From Pyrobaculum oguniense TE7 (GTDB taxonomy: Archaea > Thermoproteota > Thermoprotei > Thermoproteales > Thermoproteaceae): a DNA stretch of 64,000 nucleotides. Both the position numbers and the translations under genes were made by a program. The stretch spans positions 1,893,233 to 1,957,232 of the forward strand of contig CP003316.1 of NCBI GenBank assembly GCA_000247545.1. Direction: 5' to 3'. Within the stretch, counting starts at the first letter, position 1. The number at the start of each line of letters is the position of its first letter. Shown here in pieces: positions 16,604 through 26,500 of this stretch. The notes beneath the pieces were generated by a model that made no database searches, had not been told where the DNA came from, and was given only the letters and a program-made list of their open reading frames with translations.

Positions 16604-17509
16604 ATGCGCGTTTCGCTGAATGTAGTCCGGCCCTTCGACCCGTGGGGCAATCCCCTCTGCAGATGCCCCTTTAAATACGGGCTAAACCCTTACACTGGAT
16701 GCGGGCACCGTTGCCTATACTGCTACATAACCTCGTACATCCCCAATGCCTTCAGCCCCAGGCCCAAGGAAGACCTCATTGACAAGGTAAGGCGCGACTT
16801 GGAGAAGATCCCCAGAGGTGCCGTCGTCTCCCTTTCCAACTCCTCTGACCCCTACACCCCGCCGGAGGCCCAGCTGGGACTGACAAGGAGGGTGCTCCAG
16901 ATGCTTCTGGAGAGGGGCTACAAGGTGTTGATAGTCACCAAGTCCCCCCTAGTCTTGCGGGACTTAGACGTTCTGCAACGGCACCTAGGCCGCGTCGCAG
17001 TTCAGATAACCATAACAACCCTGAGGGAGGACCTCGCCGCCGTCTTGGAGCCAGGCGCCCCTAGGCCCGTTGGTAGGCTGGAGGCGGTGAGGCGACTCTC
17101 CGAGGCCGGCATACCGGTTACGGTGAGGCTCGACCCCATTATCCCCCTGCTCAACGACGACGGGGAGAACATAGAGGAGGTGGTGTCCAAGGCCGCAGAG
17201 GCGGGGGCGAGGCACCTCGTGGCAAGCACCTACAAGGCTAAGCGGGACAACTTCGCCCGCCTCGCCAAGGCCTTCCCCGACAAGGCCCCCACCTGGCGCA
17301 GGATGTACTTCGAAGAGGGGCAGTACTTTCACGGCCAGTGGTACGCCCCGAAGGAGTACCGGAGAAAGGTGCTGACACGCGCCGCGGAGGCCGCGAGGAG
17401 GCACGGCTTACAATTTAACATATGCAGGGAGGAGTTCGCCGATTTGGAGACGCCTGGAGCCTACTGCGACGGGAGTCAAATGCTGGGCGAGACAAGCCAG
17501 CGTATCTAG
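16604..17509 (+). CDS. Radical SAM protein, SplB-like (COG1533 type), right-arm copy
   Basis: 301 residues, intact. The 4Fe-4S/SAM motif is CGHRCLYCY (about residues 33-41), after FKYGLNPYTG. A second conserved block is SLSNSSDPYTPPEA (about 79-92), typical of the spore-photoproduct-lyase-like COG1533 radical SAM group. A C-terminal EGQYFHGQWYAPKEYRR and a cysteine pair (ICREE, AYCDG) complete it. The reaction is unknown. Co-transcribed with a KaiC-like ATPase. The left-arm copy is frameshifted, so this is probably the functional version. Confidence 0.88.
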   Translation: MRVSLNVVRPFDPWGNPLCRCPFKYGLNPYTGCGHRCLYCYITSYIPNAFSPRPKEDLIDKVRRDLEKIPRGAVVSLSNSSDPYTPPEAQLGLTRRVLQMLLERGYKVLIVTKSPLVLRDLDVLQRHLGRVAVQITITTLREDLAAVLEPGAPRPVGRLEAVRRLSEAGIPVTVRLDPIIPLLNDDGENIEEVVSKAAEAGARHLVASTYKAKRDNFARLAKAFPDKAPTWRRMYFEEGQYFHGQWYAPKEYRRKVLTRAAEAARRHGLQFNICREEFADLETPGAYCDGSQMLGETSQRI

Positions 17510-17609
17510 CCTCCTCTCCGGCATCTGCGAAAACTGCGCGGCGTACCACGGGAGGACTCCTCGCCGTTGCAGTGTCTAGGCTTTTATATACTAGGGCTTT
17601 GTACATATA

Positions 17610-18305
17610 GTGGCGTTGCCGATCCGCGACATAAACCCTCCGAGGACGTATCCCTACGTGACAAAGGCCCTGGTCTTTATCAACATTGCCGTATTCATCT
17701 ACGAGTTAGTAAAACCGGAAATTATACTCCAATATTCCCTCATACCGGCATATGCTTGGGACCAGCCGTATAGGTGGGTGACCCACATGTTCCTCCATGG
17801 GGGGCTCCTCCACATAGTCGGCAATATGATATACCTCTGGGTGTTTGGCGACAACGTAGAAGACCACTACGGCCACCTCCGCTTTCTCCTCTTGTACCTC
17901 ATGTGGGGATTCGTAGCGGCTCTTGTCCAATACCAAATCACGGCGTGGCAGACGGCCGCCATGGCCGCGGCTGGGCCTTTCAACAACCCGATGTATACTC
18001 CGATGCTTGGAGCATCTGGCGCCATAAGCGGGGTGCTGGGGGCGTACATGATCCTCTACCCAAGAGCCACCATTGTGACACTAGTCTTTTTCTTTGTCAT
18101 CACGATAGTCGAGATCCCGGCGTGGGTCTACATAGGATTTTGGTTTCTCTACCAGCTCTTCTACGGCGCAGTAGATTTATTCACCCTACAACCAAGCGGG
18201 GTCGCGTACTTCGCGCACATAGGGGGGTTCCTCGCAGGTGCGTTGACCGCAATGATCTATAGAAGAAAGCAGAAAATTTACTATTGGTATTGGTATCAAA
18301 TATAG
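17610..18305 (+). CDS. Rhomboid-family intramembrane serine protease
   Basis: 231 residues, six or so membrane helices. It has the classic rhomboid order: HMFLHGGLLHIVGNMIYLW (the H-x-x-x-x-H-N helix), then LGASGAISGVLGAY with the catalytic Ser (about residue 135), then YFAHIGGFLAGAL with the catalytic His (about 205). It cuts membrane proteins within the bilayer. The GTG start at 17610 is chosen because CTTTTATATA at 17581-17590 is a TATA box about 25 bp upstream. A second rhomboid is at 43286-44401. Confidence 0.92.
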   Translation: MALPIRDINPPRTYPYVTKALVFINIAVFIYELVKPEIILQYSLIPAYAWDQPYRWVTHMFLHGGLLHIVGNMIYLWVFGDNVEDHYGHLRFLLLYLMWGFVAALVQYQITAWQTAAMAAAGPFNNPMYTPMLGASGAISGVLGAYMILYPRATIVTLVFFFVITIVEIPAWVYIGFWFLYQLFYGAVDLFTLQPSGVAYFAHIGGFLAGALTAMIYRRKQKIYYWYWYQI

Positions 18306-18855
18306 TTAGGAATTCTTTGAAAATTCTCTATTCATTTCTTCATTCACTTCTTCAAACGCACCGCCGAGGGGAAACCGCCCTAAGTGCGCCTCAATGTAGG
18401 GGCATGGGTTCTACAGGGGCGTGAGGATAGACCACCTCTGTGATATGGCCTGAAATAGAGGCGTTTTTTCAAATTATCTAGCGGCCAGAACTGGCGGAGA
18501 AGTGGAAAGACGTAGCGTCCCAGATCTTGGAGAACAGATAATAAGGCCTCTTGCCCAAGAGGTGCTTAAGACCGAGTCTTAAATACATGCAGAGGGGCTT
18601 GTCAGATGGGCGAGGAGGAGAAAGCCGCCGATGGCAATTGTAAAGATCCTAGAAGTAGTGGCGGCGCAGGGGCACTGGCGTCTGAGAAGGGCTATTGTTA
18701 AAGTGGAGTGCTACGGTGAGAAGTTGCTAATGCAAGGTACGCGCTACGTCCTCTCCGAAACTCCAGGTAGACACCTGCTAGTCACGCCAAGTTTCCAAAC
18801 GCCCCGTATCTCACAAAAGAACCTGTCGAGACTAGGGCAGTGCCACCGGAGTAGG
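18306..18855 (+). other. Gene-poor stretch with a possible frameshifted small ORF
   Basis: 550 bp. A good TATA box (CTTAAATAC, about 18573-18581) precedes an ATG at 18606 that opens MGEEEKAADG and soon stops. The +1 frame then continues from 18631 with AIVKILEVVAAQGHWRLRRA and further protein-like sequence to about 18800. This looks like a small gene broken by one frameshift. I do not recognise the family. The first 250 bp hold nothing I can name. Confidence 0.3.
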
Positions 18856-19122
18856 CTATTCCCGGTCTGTGGTTTTTTTAGCCTCTTTTCTTCTATTATT
18901 TTCAAAATTTTCAAGCTTTCTCAACACATTGGCACAGTTGAGCACATATATAGTCGTGGTGTGGATCTTAACAGATTTTATATATCCGTTATTTTCAAGC
19001 CAGAAGAGGTGCCACTGTGCGGCCCCCCAGGTAAGCCCCATTTCTTTCACTACCTCAGACACTGTGGTATACCCAGTTGACGCTATCCTCTTCAATATTT
19101 TCACCTTGACATCATCAAGCAC
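18856..19122 (-). CDS. Small winged-helix DNA-binding protein
   Basis: 88 residues from the GTG at 19122. A longer open frame extends to 19362, but the TATA-like GTATAAAAC near 19146-19154 lies 28 bp before the GTG and the upstream part looks non-coding. The sequence LDDVKVKILKRIASTGYTTV, SEVVKEMGLTWGAAQWHLFW and LENNGYIKSVKI forms an HTH and wing of the ArsR/MarR-like kind. A charged C-terminal tail (FENNRRKEAKKTTDRE) follows. Probably a transcription regulator; target unknown. It is divergent from the NfeD operon 160 bp away, a possible target. Confidence 0.65.
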   Translation of the reverse strand: MLDDVKVKILKRIASTGYTTVSEVVKEMGLTWGAAQWHLFWLENNGYIKSVKIHTTTIYVLNCANVLRKLENFENNRRKEAKKTTDRE

Positions 19123-19285
19123 GCTCTCTACAAATACCCTTGTTTTATACTTTGCGGAGGATTTATATAACAGTACGCTACAATTCAACACGCCCCTGGC
19201 GTGGGGTGTCGAGTCGCCGTGTGGGCGGCTGTGAAAACGCCCCCTCCGCGGGGCGTACATTATAAACCCCTCTCCGTAGATATAT

Positions 19286-19645
19286 GTGGATGTTGCCCTT
19301 TCCTCAGCTACGCTGGGATTGCTTGGGGCGGTCATACTTGTGCTCACAGTAGCCGGCCGCATACCCGCGTTAATAGGCTACCCCCTTGGGGGGTCGTTTG
19401 TTGCGCTGTATCTCCTAATCCTAGTGGTCGGGCTGAAATCAGCGCGTGATTTTAGGAAGAGGCCGACGCCCTCAGCCTCTGTCGTAGGGAAGAGGGGAGT
19501 TGTGGTGGAGTCCGATAGGTCATGGGCGCTGATAAAGCTGGAGGGCGCGTACTGGAGAGTTTTCTGCGAGGGCTGTTCTCCGGGAGACGTCGTCGAGATA
19601 GTGAGGGTAACCGATGCCGGCGTGGTGGCAAGGAAGATATCATGA
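19286..19645 (+). CDS. NfeD-like membrane protein
   Basis: 119 residues. Two N-terminal membrane helices (about 8-27 and 32-50) are followed by an OB-fold-like soluble domain (VVGKRGVVVES, then RVFCEGCSPGDVVEIVRVTD and AGVVARK), the layout of a short NfeD. NfeD proteins work with membrane stomatin-like proteins or proteases; none is adjacent here. The GTG at 19286 is chosen because CATTATAAACCCC lies about 22-25 bp upstream. It overlaps the next gene by ATGA, so it heads a three-gene operon. Confidence 0.75.
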   Translation: MDVALSSATLGLLGAVILVLTVAGRIPALIGYPLGGSFVALYLLILVVGLKSARDFRKRPTPSASVVGKRGVVVESDRSWALIKLEGAYWRVFCEGCSPGDVVEIVRVTDAGVVARKIS

Positions 19646-20133
19646 CGCCTCTGGCTATCCTCATCGTCTTGGCGGGTGTTGCTATCCTCCACTTTGTATG
19701 GCCCTTTCTCGCTGGTAGGGGAGGGGCGTACAGCACGTCGAGTTTAAGGGCGGCGGCGTGGGCGTTTGAAAAAATCGGCGTAAAGGGGAAGAAGGTATAC
19801 GACTTGGGCTGCGGTTACGGCGTGGTCCTAGCCCTAGCGAAGAAAATGGGCGCCGTGCCCGTTGGCGTTGAGCTTGACCCATTACGGTGGCTGATATGTG
19901 CTCTGAGGTGTAGATGTAAGGTGTTGCTTGGCGACATGTTCAAGACCCCCCTCCACGACGCCGACGTAGTTTACATCTTCCAGTGGCCTTCTGTGAACGA
20001 GCGCTTGGCCGACAAATTCGCCAAAGAGCTTAGGCCTGGTGCGTACGTCGTCTCTTACATGTGGGAGGTGCCTGGACTTCGGCTCGTGGACCACAACCCC
20101 CGCCTAAGGGTATACGTATACCAGAAGACATGA
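19642..20133 (+). CDS. Membrane-anchored SAM-dependent methyltransferase
   Basis: 163 residues from the ATG at 19642, which overlaps the previous stop (ATGA). One N-terminal membrane helix (about 4-22, AILIVLAGVAILHFVWPFLA) precedes a Rossmann methyltransferase core with the SAM-binding motif VYDLGCGYGVVLALAKKMGA (about 52-71) and VGVELDPLRW. It is short for the class, and a YIFQWPSVNERLAD segment follows. The substrate is unknown; the membrane anchor and operon suggest a lipid or membrane-protein target. Confidence 0.8.
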   Translation: MTPLAILIVLAGVAILHFVWPFLAGRGGAYSTSSLRAAAWAFEKIGVKGKKVYDLGCGYGVVLALAKKMGAVPVGVELDPLRWLICALRCRCKVLLGDMFKTPLHDADVVYIFQWPSVNERLADKFAKELRPGAYVVSYMWEVPGLRLVDHNPRLRVYVYQKT

Positions 20134-20660
20134 ACCCGCCCACCCGGTGCGCAGAGGCTCTGAGAAGTGTTGCCCACGTCCGCCCCGGCGCCGTCAGAGA
20201 CGCCTTCGGATTTGCCTTTGCCTTCTCCCTCTTGTTCATGCCGTTTTACCTCTTGGGATACTTCATCGGACACGCCCTCCTCGCCTTTATGAAGTCCTTT
20301 GTGCTTATATACATGGCGGCGTTCTTAATAGCTTCAGTCCTCCCGCATAGGTGGGCGTCGAGGGTGGTCAGAGGTGGCAGAAATTATCTAGGGGAGGTCT
20401 TAACGACGGCGATTATGCTATCCTCGACTTGGTTTGGATCTGAGTTCGCAGAGACGTTTTCCGCCTCGGCGGCTGTTGTTTCCTCTGCCTTAAGCCTCTA
20501 TGCTCTAGTGAGTGGCGACGGGGAGAGGCGGCTGTCGGCTTGTCTGTTTCTGCCAGCGGTCGCCTCCGGCGTCGTGACGCCCAGCTGGACCGCCCCCGCC
20601 TGGATTTTCTTCGCCATGTTCGTTGCTGGGCTCGACGCGGTTAGGCGGGGAGAGCTGTGA
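20130..20660 (+). CDS. Hypothetical multi-pass membrane protein
   Basis: 176 residues from the ATG at 20130, which overlaps the methyltransferase stop by ATGA; the longer open frame upstream is not needed. About four or five hydrophobic helices (AFGFAFAFSLLFMPFYLLGY, SFVLIYMAAFLIASVLP and others). No family recognised. It is translationally coupled to an NfeD-like protein and a membrane methyltransferase, so a joint membrane function is likely but unknown. Confidence 0.75.
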   Translation: MNPPTRCAEALRSVAHVRPGAVRDAFGFAFAFSLLFMPFYLLGYFIGHALLAFMKSFVLIYMAAFLIASVLPHRWASRVVRGGRNYLGEVLTTAIMLSSTWFGSEFAETFSASAAVVSSALSLYALVSGDGERRLSACLFLPAVASGVVTPSWTAPAWIFFAMFVAGLDAVRRGEL

Positions 20661-20691
20661 ACTACTTTTATATTAGCCACGTTTCCTGGTC

Positions 20692-23529
20692 GTGAGCGAG
20701 TTGGCTAAGTTTTTCATAGAGCTTGGCGAGAAGTGGCAGAGGAGGTGGGCAGAGGCGCGGGTGTTCGAGCCGGAGCCCACTCCCGGCGCGCCGAAGTTCT
20801 TCATAACGGCGGCCTACCCGTACCCCAACGGCGCTATACACATCGGCCACGGCCGCACTTATCTAATCGCCGACGTCTTGGCGAGATTCCACCGCCACAT
20901 GGGCCGCGCCGTGCTGTTCCCCATGGGGTTCCACTACACTGGGACGCCCATCCTCACCATCGCCGAGGCCATCGCCGCCGGGGACAAGGCGGTTATGGAG
21001 GAGTATATGGCCATCTACGGCGTCCCCGAGGAGGAGATAAAGAAGATGGGCGACCCGTTGTACCTCGCCCGGTACTTCCACGGGCAGTCTAAGCGGGCTA
21101 TGCAGAAGTTCGGCCTCTCTATTGACTGGGCGCGCGAGTTCACCACCATCGACCCCGAGTACCAGCGCTTTATCCAGTGGCAGTTCGAGAAGCTTAGGAA
21201 GAGGGGGCTAATCGTCAGGGGGAGGCACCCAGTTGGCTGGTGTCCCCGCCACTCAATGCCGGTGGGGGCCCACGACACGAAAGACGACAAGGAGCCCGAT
21301 ATAGGGGAGTGGACTTTGATATACTTCGCGGATAGGGATGGGCTGGTTTTCCCCGCCGCCACGCTTAGGCCGGAGACAGTGCTCGGCGTTACGAACATGT
21401 GGATTAATCTTGAGGGGGAGTACGTCGTGGCCGAATACGACGGTAGGAAGATGGTGTTGAGCAGAGACGCCGCCTACCGCCTGTCATTCCAAGGCGCTGT
21501 GAAGGTGCTACGCGAGGCGAAGGGGCGGGAGTTCGTGGGCAGGGAGGTCCAGAACCCCGTGACGGGGGAGTGGGTGCCGATATACGGGGCGAAGTTCGTC
21601 GACCCCAAGGTGGGGACCGGCGTCGTGATGTCTGTGCCTGCCCACGCGCCTTACGACTACGCCGCCCTTCGGGACATCGGCGCAGTTAGGCTAATCCCGC
21701 TGATTAGGGTGGAGGGCTACGGCGAGTATCCGGCTAAGGAGGTGGTGGAGCGGATGGGGATTAAGAGCCAGACGGATCCGGCGCTGGAGGAGGCCACGAA
21801 GGAGGTGTACTCGGCTGAGTACGCCAGGGGCGTGATGCGGGAGGACGTGGCGGAGCTGGTCGGCCGGCACCTCCCCGAGCCTGCGAGATCTATGGTTATG
21901 GCCGTGTTTAAGATGTACTTCGCCGGGAGGCCGGTGAGGGAGGCTAGGGAGTTCATCTCGAAGTGGCTCGTCGAGGCGGGGCTGGGCGGCGTCATGTACG
22001 ATATTATGAACAAGCCGGTGTACTGCCGTTGCGGCACGGAGATCGTTGTGAAGGTGCTTGAGGATCAGTGGTTTATAAACTACGGCGAGCCTAGGTGGAA
22101 GGAGCTCGCCAAGAAGCTAGTGGAGGAGATGGCCATAGTGCCCCCCGAGGCGAGGGCCCAGTTCTTCGCCACTATAGACTGGCTGGATAAGAGGGCTTGC
22201 GCCCGGACTAGGGGCCTTGGGACGCCGCTTCCGTGGAGCCAGGGTTGGGTTATCGAGAGTCTGAGCGACTCCACAATATACATGGCCTACTACGCGGTGA
22301 TTAAGAGGATAAGGAAGTACGGCCTTAGGCCGGAGCAACTGACAGAGGAGTTCTGGGACTACGTCTTCCTCGGAATTGGGACGCCGGAGGAGGTGTCTGC
22401 GATGACTGGGGCGCCGGCGGAGGCGCTTAGGGCTATTAGGGAGGAGTTCGAGTTCTGGTACCCCCTGGATTCGAGGAATTCTGGCAAGGACCTCATCCCT
22501 AACCACCTCACCTTCTTCATCTTCAACCACGTGGCGATTTTCCCCAGGGAGAAGTGGCCGAGGCAGATCGTGGCCAACGGCTGGGTTCTGAGGGAAGGGG
22601 AGAAGATGTCTAAGTCGAAGCGCAACGTCCTGCCGCTGGACAAGGCAGTGGAGATGTACGGTCCCGACCCGCTGAGGGCCACGCTGGCCATCTCAGCAGA
22701 GGTGGAGCAAGACCTCGATTTCAGACACGCCGAGGCCGTTAGGAACGCCCAACAACTCATGTCCATATACACGCTGGCCCAGAGGCTGGCCCAGTCGGCC
22801 GAGGATCGGGAACCCACTTGGCTAGACCGCTGGTTGCTGTCCGAGGTGGCTCTGGCGCTTGAGAGAGTGAGGGATGCTTATGAGAAGGTGAGGGTGCGCC
22901 AAGCCGCCGTGGAGGTGCTGTACAACGTGAAGAACATCTTCGATTCCTACATGGCCGCGGTGGAGAAGCCGTCGAAGCTCGCAGTGGAGGCGGCCAAGGC
23001 GTGGGTCGTGGCGCTTGAGCCAATTGCACCGCATATCGCCGAGGAGGTTTGGAGCCTCTTAGGAGGGGAGGGGTTCGTGGCAAGCGCAAAGTGGCCTCAG
23101 CTCAAGCCCGACCCGGCGGCGTTGCTGGCAAGGAGGTATGTCGACATGGTGGTGGAGGACGTGAAGAAGATCCCGGCGTACGGCGAGGGGGTGAAGCGGG
23201 TTGTGCTGTACATCAACCCCAACTTCACGTGGGTTAGGGCCGCCCTAAACAACGACGTCAAGTCCGCCATAGCGGCAGGTACCCCGCCTCAGCTGGCCAA
23301 GCGCCTTGTGGAGCTGGTGAGGACGCTGGGCGACGAGGTCAGGTCGCTCATAGCCGCGGTTGAGAACTTCGACGAGCGGGAGGCCCTCCTGTCTTACAAA
23401 AACTACGTGGAGAAGGCGCTGGGAGCCCCGGTGGAGGTCTACACTGCGGAGGACCCGGCGGCGCCCGATCTCGGCGGGAAGAAAAAGGCGGCGCTCCCGC
23501 TGAAGCCCGGGATATTTATAGAGCGCTAG
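20692..23529 (+). CDS. leuS: Leucyl-tRNA synthetase
   Basis: 945 residues, the usual archaeal length. Class I motifs: HIGH at about residue 50 (GAIHIGHGRTYLIAD) and KMSKS at about 639 (REGEKMSKSKRNVLP). A CP1 editing insert carries the LRPETVLGVTNMWINLEGEY region (about 225-245), and an anticodon-binding helical domain follows. It charges tRNA-Leu with leucine in the cytoplasm. The GTG start at 20692 has ACTTTTATATTAG about 22 bp upstream. Its TAG shares CTAG with the stop of the convergent reverse gyrase gene. Confidence 0.97.
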   Translation: MSELAKFFIELGEKWQRRWAEARVFEPEPTPGAPKFFITAAYPYPNGAIHIGHGRTYLIADVLARFHRHMGRAVLFPMGFHYTGTPILTIAEAIAAGDKAVMEEYMAIYGVPEEEIKKMGDPLYLARYFHGQSKRAMQKFGLSIDWAREFTTIDPEYQRFIQWQFEKLRKRGLIVRGRHPVGWCPRHSMPVGAHDTKDDKEPDIGEWTLIYFADRDGLVFPAATLRPETVLGVTNMWINLEGEYVVAEYDGRKMVLSRDAAYRLSFQGAVKVLREAKGREFVGREVQNPVTGEWVPIYGAKFVDPKVGTGVVMSVPAHAPYDYAALRDIGAVRLIPLIRVEGYGEYPAKEVVERMGIKSQTDPALEEATKEVYSAEYARGVMREDVAELVGRHLPEPARSMVMAVFKMYFAGRPVREAREFISKWLVEAGLGGVMYDIMNKPVYCRCGTEIVVKVLEDQWFINYGEPRWKELAKKLVEEMAIVPPEARAQFFATIDWLDKRACARTRGLGTPLPWSQGWVIESLSDSTIYMAYYAVIKRIRKYGLRPEQLTEEFWDYVFLGIGTPEEVSAMTGAPAEALRAIREEFEFWYPLDSRNSGKDLIPNHLTFFIFNHVAIFPREKWPRQIVANGWVLREGEKMSKSKRNVLPLDKAVEMYGPDPLRATLAISAEVEQDLDFRHAEAVRNAQQLMSIYTLAQRLAQSAEDREPTWLDRWLLSEVALALERVRDAYEKVRVRQAAVEVLYNVKNIFDSYMAAVEKPSKLAVEAAKAWVVALEPIAPHIAEEVWSLLGGEGFVASAKWPQLKPDPAALLARRYVDMVVEDVKKIPAYGEGVKRVVLYINPNFTWVRAALNNDVKSAIAAGTPPQLAKRLVELVRTLGDEVRSLIAAVENFDEREALLSYKNYVEKALGAPVEVYTAEDPAAPDLGGKKKAALPLKPGIFIER

Positions 23530-26500
23530 GCGGAGAGGTGGGGTAGTATCTCTTTTCTAAACTCGGTAAACAGCTCGTTTAACACGTCGTCGTATTTGGC
23601 CTTCCCCTCCTCTATCATGTCCATGTGGCTTTCTATCAGCCGAGTCCTCTCTTCGGCCACTAGAGGTCCGAAGGTCTCCTCGAGGTAGTGATATACCTCT
23701 ATCCCCCGCTTCGTCGGCACCATGAGCTTGGTGCGGCCTGTCACATAGACGTAGTACCTCTTTGACAACACCTGCAGTATTCTAGCGTATGTGCTGGGCC
23801 TTCCTATCCCCCTCTGCCTCATCAACGCGAGGACCTCAGCTTGTGAGAGTATTCTCCTCACAACGCGGTACCTCTTAATAACCACGTCTATTGTCCCGGT
23901 GGACAACTCAGGCTCCACGCGCGAGACTTGGTACAGAGTCTGGAATCCCATCTCCTTTATGCCGACGACGCGCTCTATATCCACGACGTAGCCGTCTATC
24001 TCCAGCTGGTACTTCGCCACCTCTACTGTGCTTGGGCCCATCTGGCTTGCCATAAAGCGGCGGAAGATTAGGTCGTAGAGCTGGTAATGGGCCCTCGTCG
24101 GCCTTATGGCGAGCTGGATCACCCCGGCGTTGACCAGGCCTCTGAGCTCCTCCACGTCTATTGGCCTTGTGGGCCTTATGGCTTCGTGGGCGCCTTCTTT
24201 CTCCTCACCCCACGTCCTGGGCTTGAAGAGGTCCTCACCAAATCGTTTTGCTATATACTCCCGCGCGATGGCCACGCCCGCGGCAGACACCCGGGTGCTG
24301 TCTGTGCGGTGGTACGTGATGAGGCCGCTTTCGAAGAGATCCTGGGCTATCCTCATCGCGGCGTCTGCAGAGAGGCCGAGCCTCGCAACTGCGTCTCTGA
24401 GAAGCTCGTCAGTGGTGTACGGCGGGGGCGGGTTGATAGAGCGGACCTCCCTGCCTGCCAGCTTGATTGCTACCCTCTTCTTCTTGCGCAGGACGTCCAG
24501 CGCCTCTCTGGGGATTTGTATCCTCAGCTCTCCCTCCTCCAGCTGGAGGTCGACGTTGTACATCCTGTTCCTCAGCGACTCCTCGTAGGTCTTCACCACC
24601 CAGCCCAGCACCGGGGTCTGCACCCTCCCGGCGGATAGGTTGGGGTTTTGGAACTTGTTCTGCAGTATCTTGCTCAGCCCGAAGCCTATCCACCTGTCCT
24701 CCACCCTCCGCACGATCTGGGCCTTTACCAGTGAGAAGTTTATCTCCCGCGGGTTGGCCAAGGCGTTGATTATCGCCTTCCTCGTCACTTCGTGGAACTC
24801 CACCCTCTTTATGTCCTGGACATAGGGACGTAGGGAGACGTAGAGGTCGAAGGCTATTTTCTCGCCTTCGGAGTCGGGGTCTGTTCCGATGAGCACTGTG
24901 TCCACTTCGACGGCCACGTTTCTAATCGCCTCCAATACGTCGAGCGGCTTGCACTCCGGGGGCACGTCGACATCGTCTACATATACGCCATTTCGGCACC
25001 TCCAGATCTTGTTGTAGACTGGGATGTAGGCCCCCTCCTTTACTAATACGGCGTATTGGCCCCCGTCGTAGCCGTCAGTCTTGAAGTCGCCGAACCACTT
25101 CAACAACATCTCTCTCTGCCGCGCCTCTATTCTGTCAAGCGACGTTGGGAGCTCGTAGAGGTGGCCCAGCGAGGCTGTGATCATGAGGACCGCGTCCCCC
25201 GTAGAGACCTCATATATAGGCACCCCCTCTGCCACGAGGAGGCTCGGCCTGCCGAAAAAGTTGGCGATTGTCCGCGCCTTTGTGGGCGACTCCACGACCA
25301 TGAGAACCGTCTTCATAAGCTCCACGCTCCTCCTCTCTGGCGCCACTCTCCCCTCCATGATGTCCCGGATAATGCGCCTATCTCTGTCGACCTCCTGTAA
25401 AACCTTGTCGAGATCCACCTCTTTTATATGGGCGAACTCCGCCTCGTCGAATCTAAGCTTGAGCTCGCGCCTCAGCGCCTGGAAGACCTTGGCGTCGTCT
25501 ACGATCATCACGCTCAGACCCTTGGAGAGACCTCCCACGTACAGCCGGGAAGTCCTCCCACTGCCCTGGATATACGTCGTGACGTCGGGCACCAAGACGT
25601 AGAGCTCGCCGCCGACGTAGGTGAGCCGTATTTCGGTAGACGTCTCAATCGCCTTGCGGATCTCCTCCCTCTCCAAGAGGAAGTTGACAAACTCCACAGC
25701 CGACTTCACCACCTCGACCGCGTGTTTGTCAAACCCGTTCAGCTCAGCACCCTCCGCCGCCTTTTTCAGCGCCTCTTGGACGCTTAGGGCGTAGGGGGCC
25801 AACCTCTTGAGCTGGCCTATCAGCCTGTCAGCCTTGTAGCGCAAGTCGGAGGCAAGCACCGCGCGGACGTTGTACAAGAAGGTGAGATAGGCCGGGATGG
25901 AGAACTCTTCCAGCCTAACCCTAAACCTGAACTTGGGCACCCCGACGAATACGACGTATCTGATGACGTGTGGGAGGTCTATCCCCCTCACAAGCGCAGA
26001 CCTAGAGGAGGCCAAGCCGACGAGAGCGACTAGCTCGCCCTTTTCAAAGCTCTCCAACACGCCTCGGCGGGGGCGGAAGAAGTGCTCCACGGCCAGCCCT
26101 TCAGCCTTCGCCCTCTCCAAAATGGTCATTCCCAGCTCCCTGTCTTGCACATAGACAATACCGCCGGGCCCAAGCCTCTTAAGCAACTCCACGGCCTGCT
26201 CCACCACGTCGCCAGAGGCCTCTGTGTATAGGTCAACAACGTTTCTAAGCCCCTCCGCCCGGCCCCCCACGTCGAATCCCAGAATCTCTCTAAACAGCAT
26301 AAGCCTAAGCGTCCTCCTCGCCTTGGCCAACGCGCCGGACGCTATGAAAATGCCAAGTCTCAGTCTCCTCGCCTCCTCGTGGAGCTTAGCTCTAAGCTCT
26401 GCGATCTGTTGGCTAAGCCTCTCCATCTCCTTGAGGTCGCCCGCCACCTCTGCCTTCCTCAGCTGTTTTGTCATGTTGATAACCTCCAGGGCGGTGCTCA

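Larger units (their letters stand above)
14815..17509 (+). repeat. Right arm of the inverted gene duplication
   Basis: Mirror image of 9174-11918: metallophosphoesterase, spacer (390 bp), KaiC-like ATPase, radical SAM. All three genes are intact here. The two arms enclose 2.9 kb holding surface cassette copy 3. Synonymous differences are frequent, so the duplication is not recent. Confidence 0.85.

Noticed and set aside
24087-24638. 183-codon plus-strand open frame inside the reverse gyrase gene
   Set aside because: Antisense to a conserved topoisomerase domain; composition is typical of a GC-rich antisense shadow.
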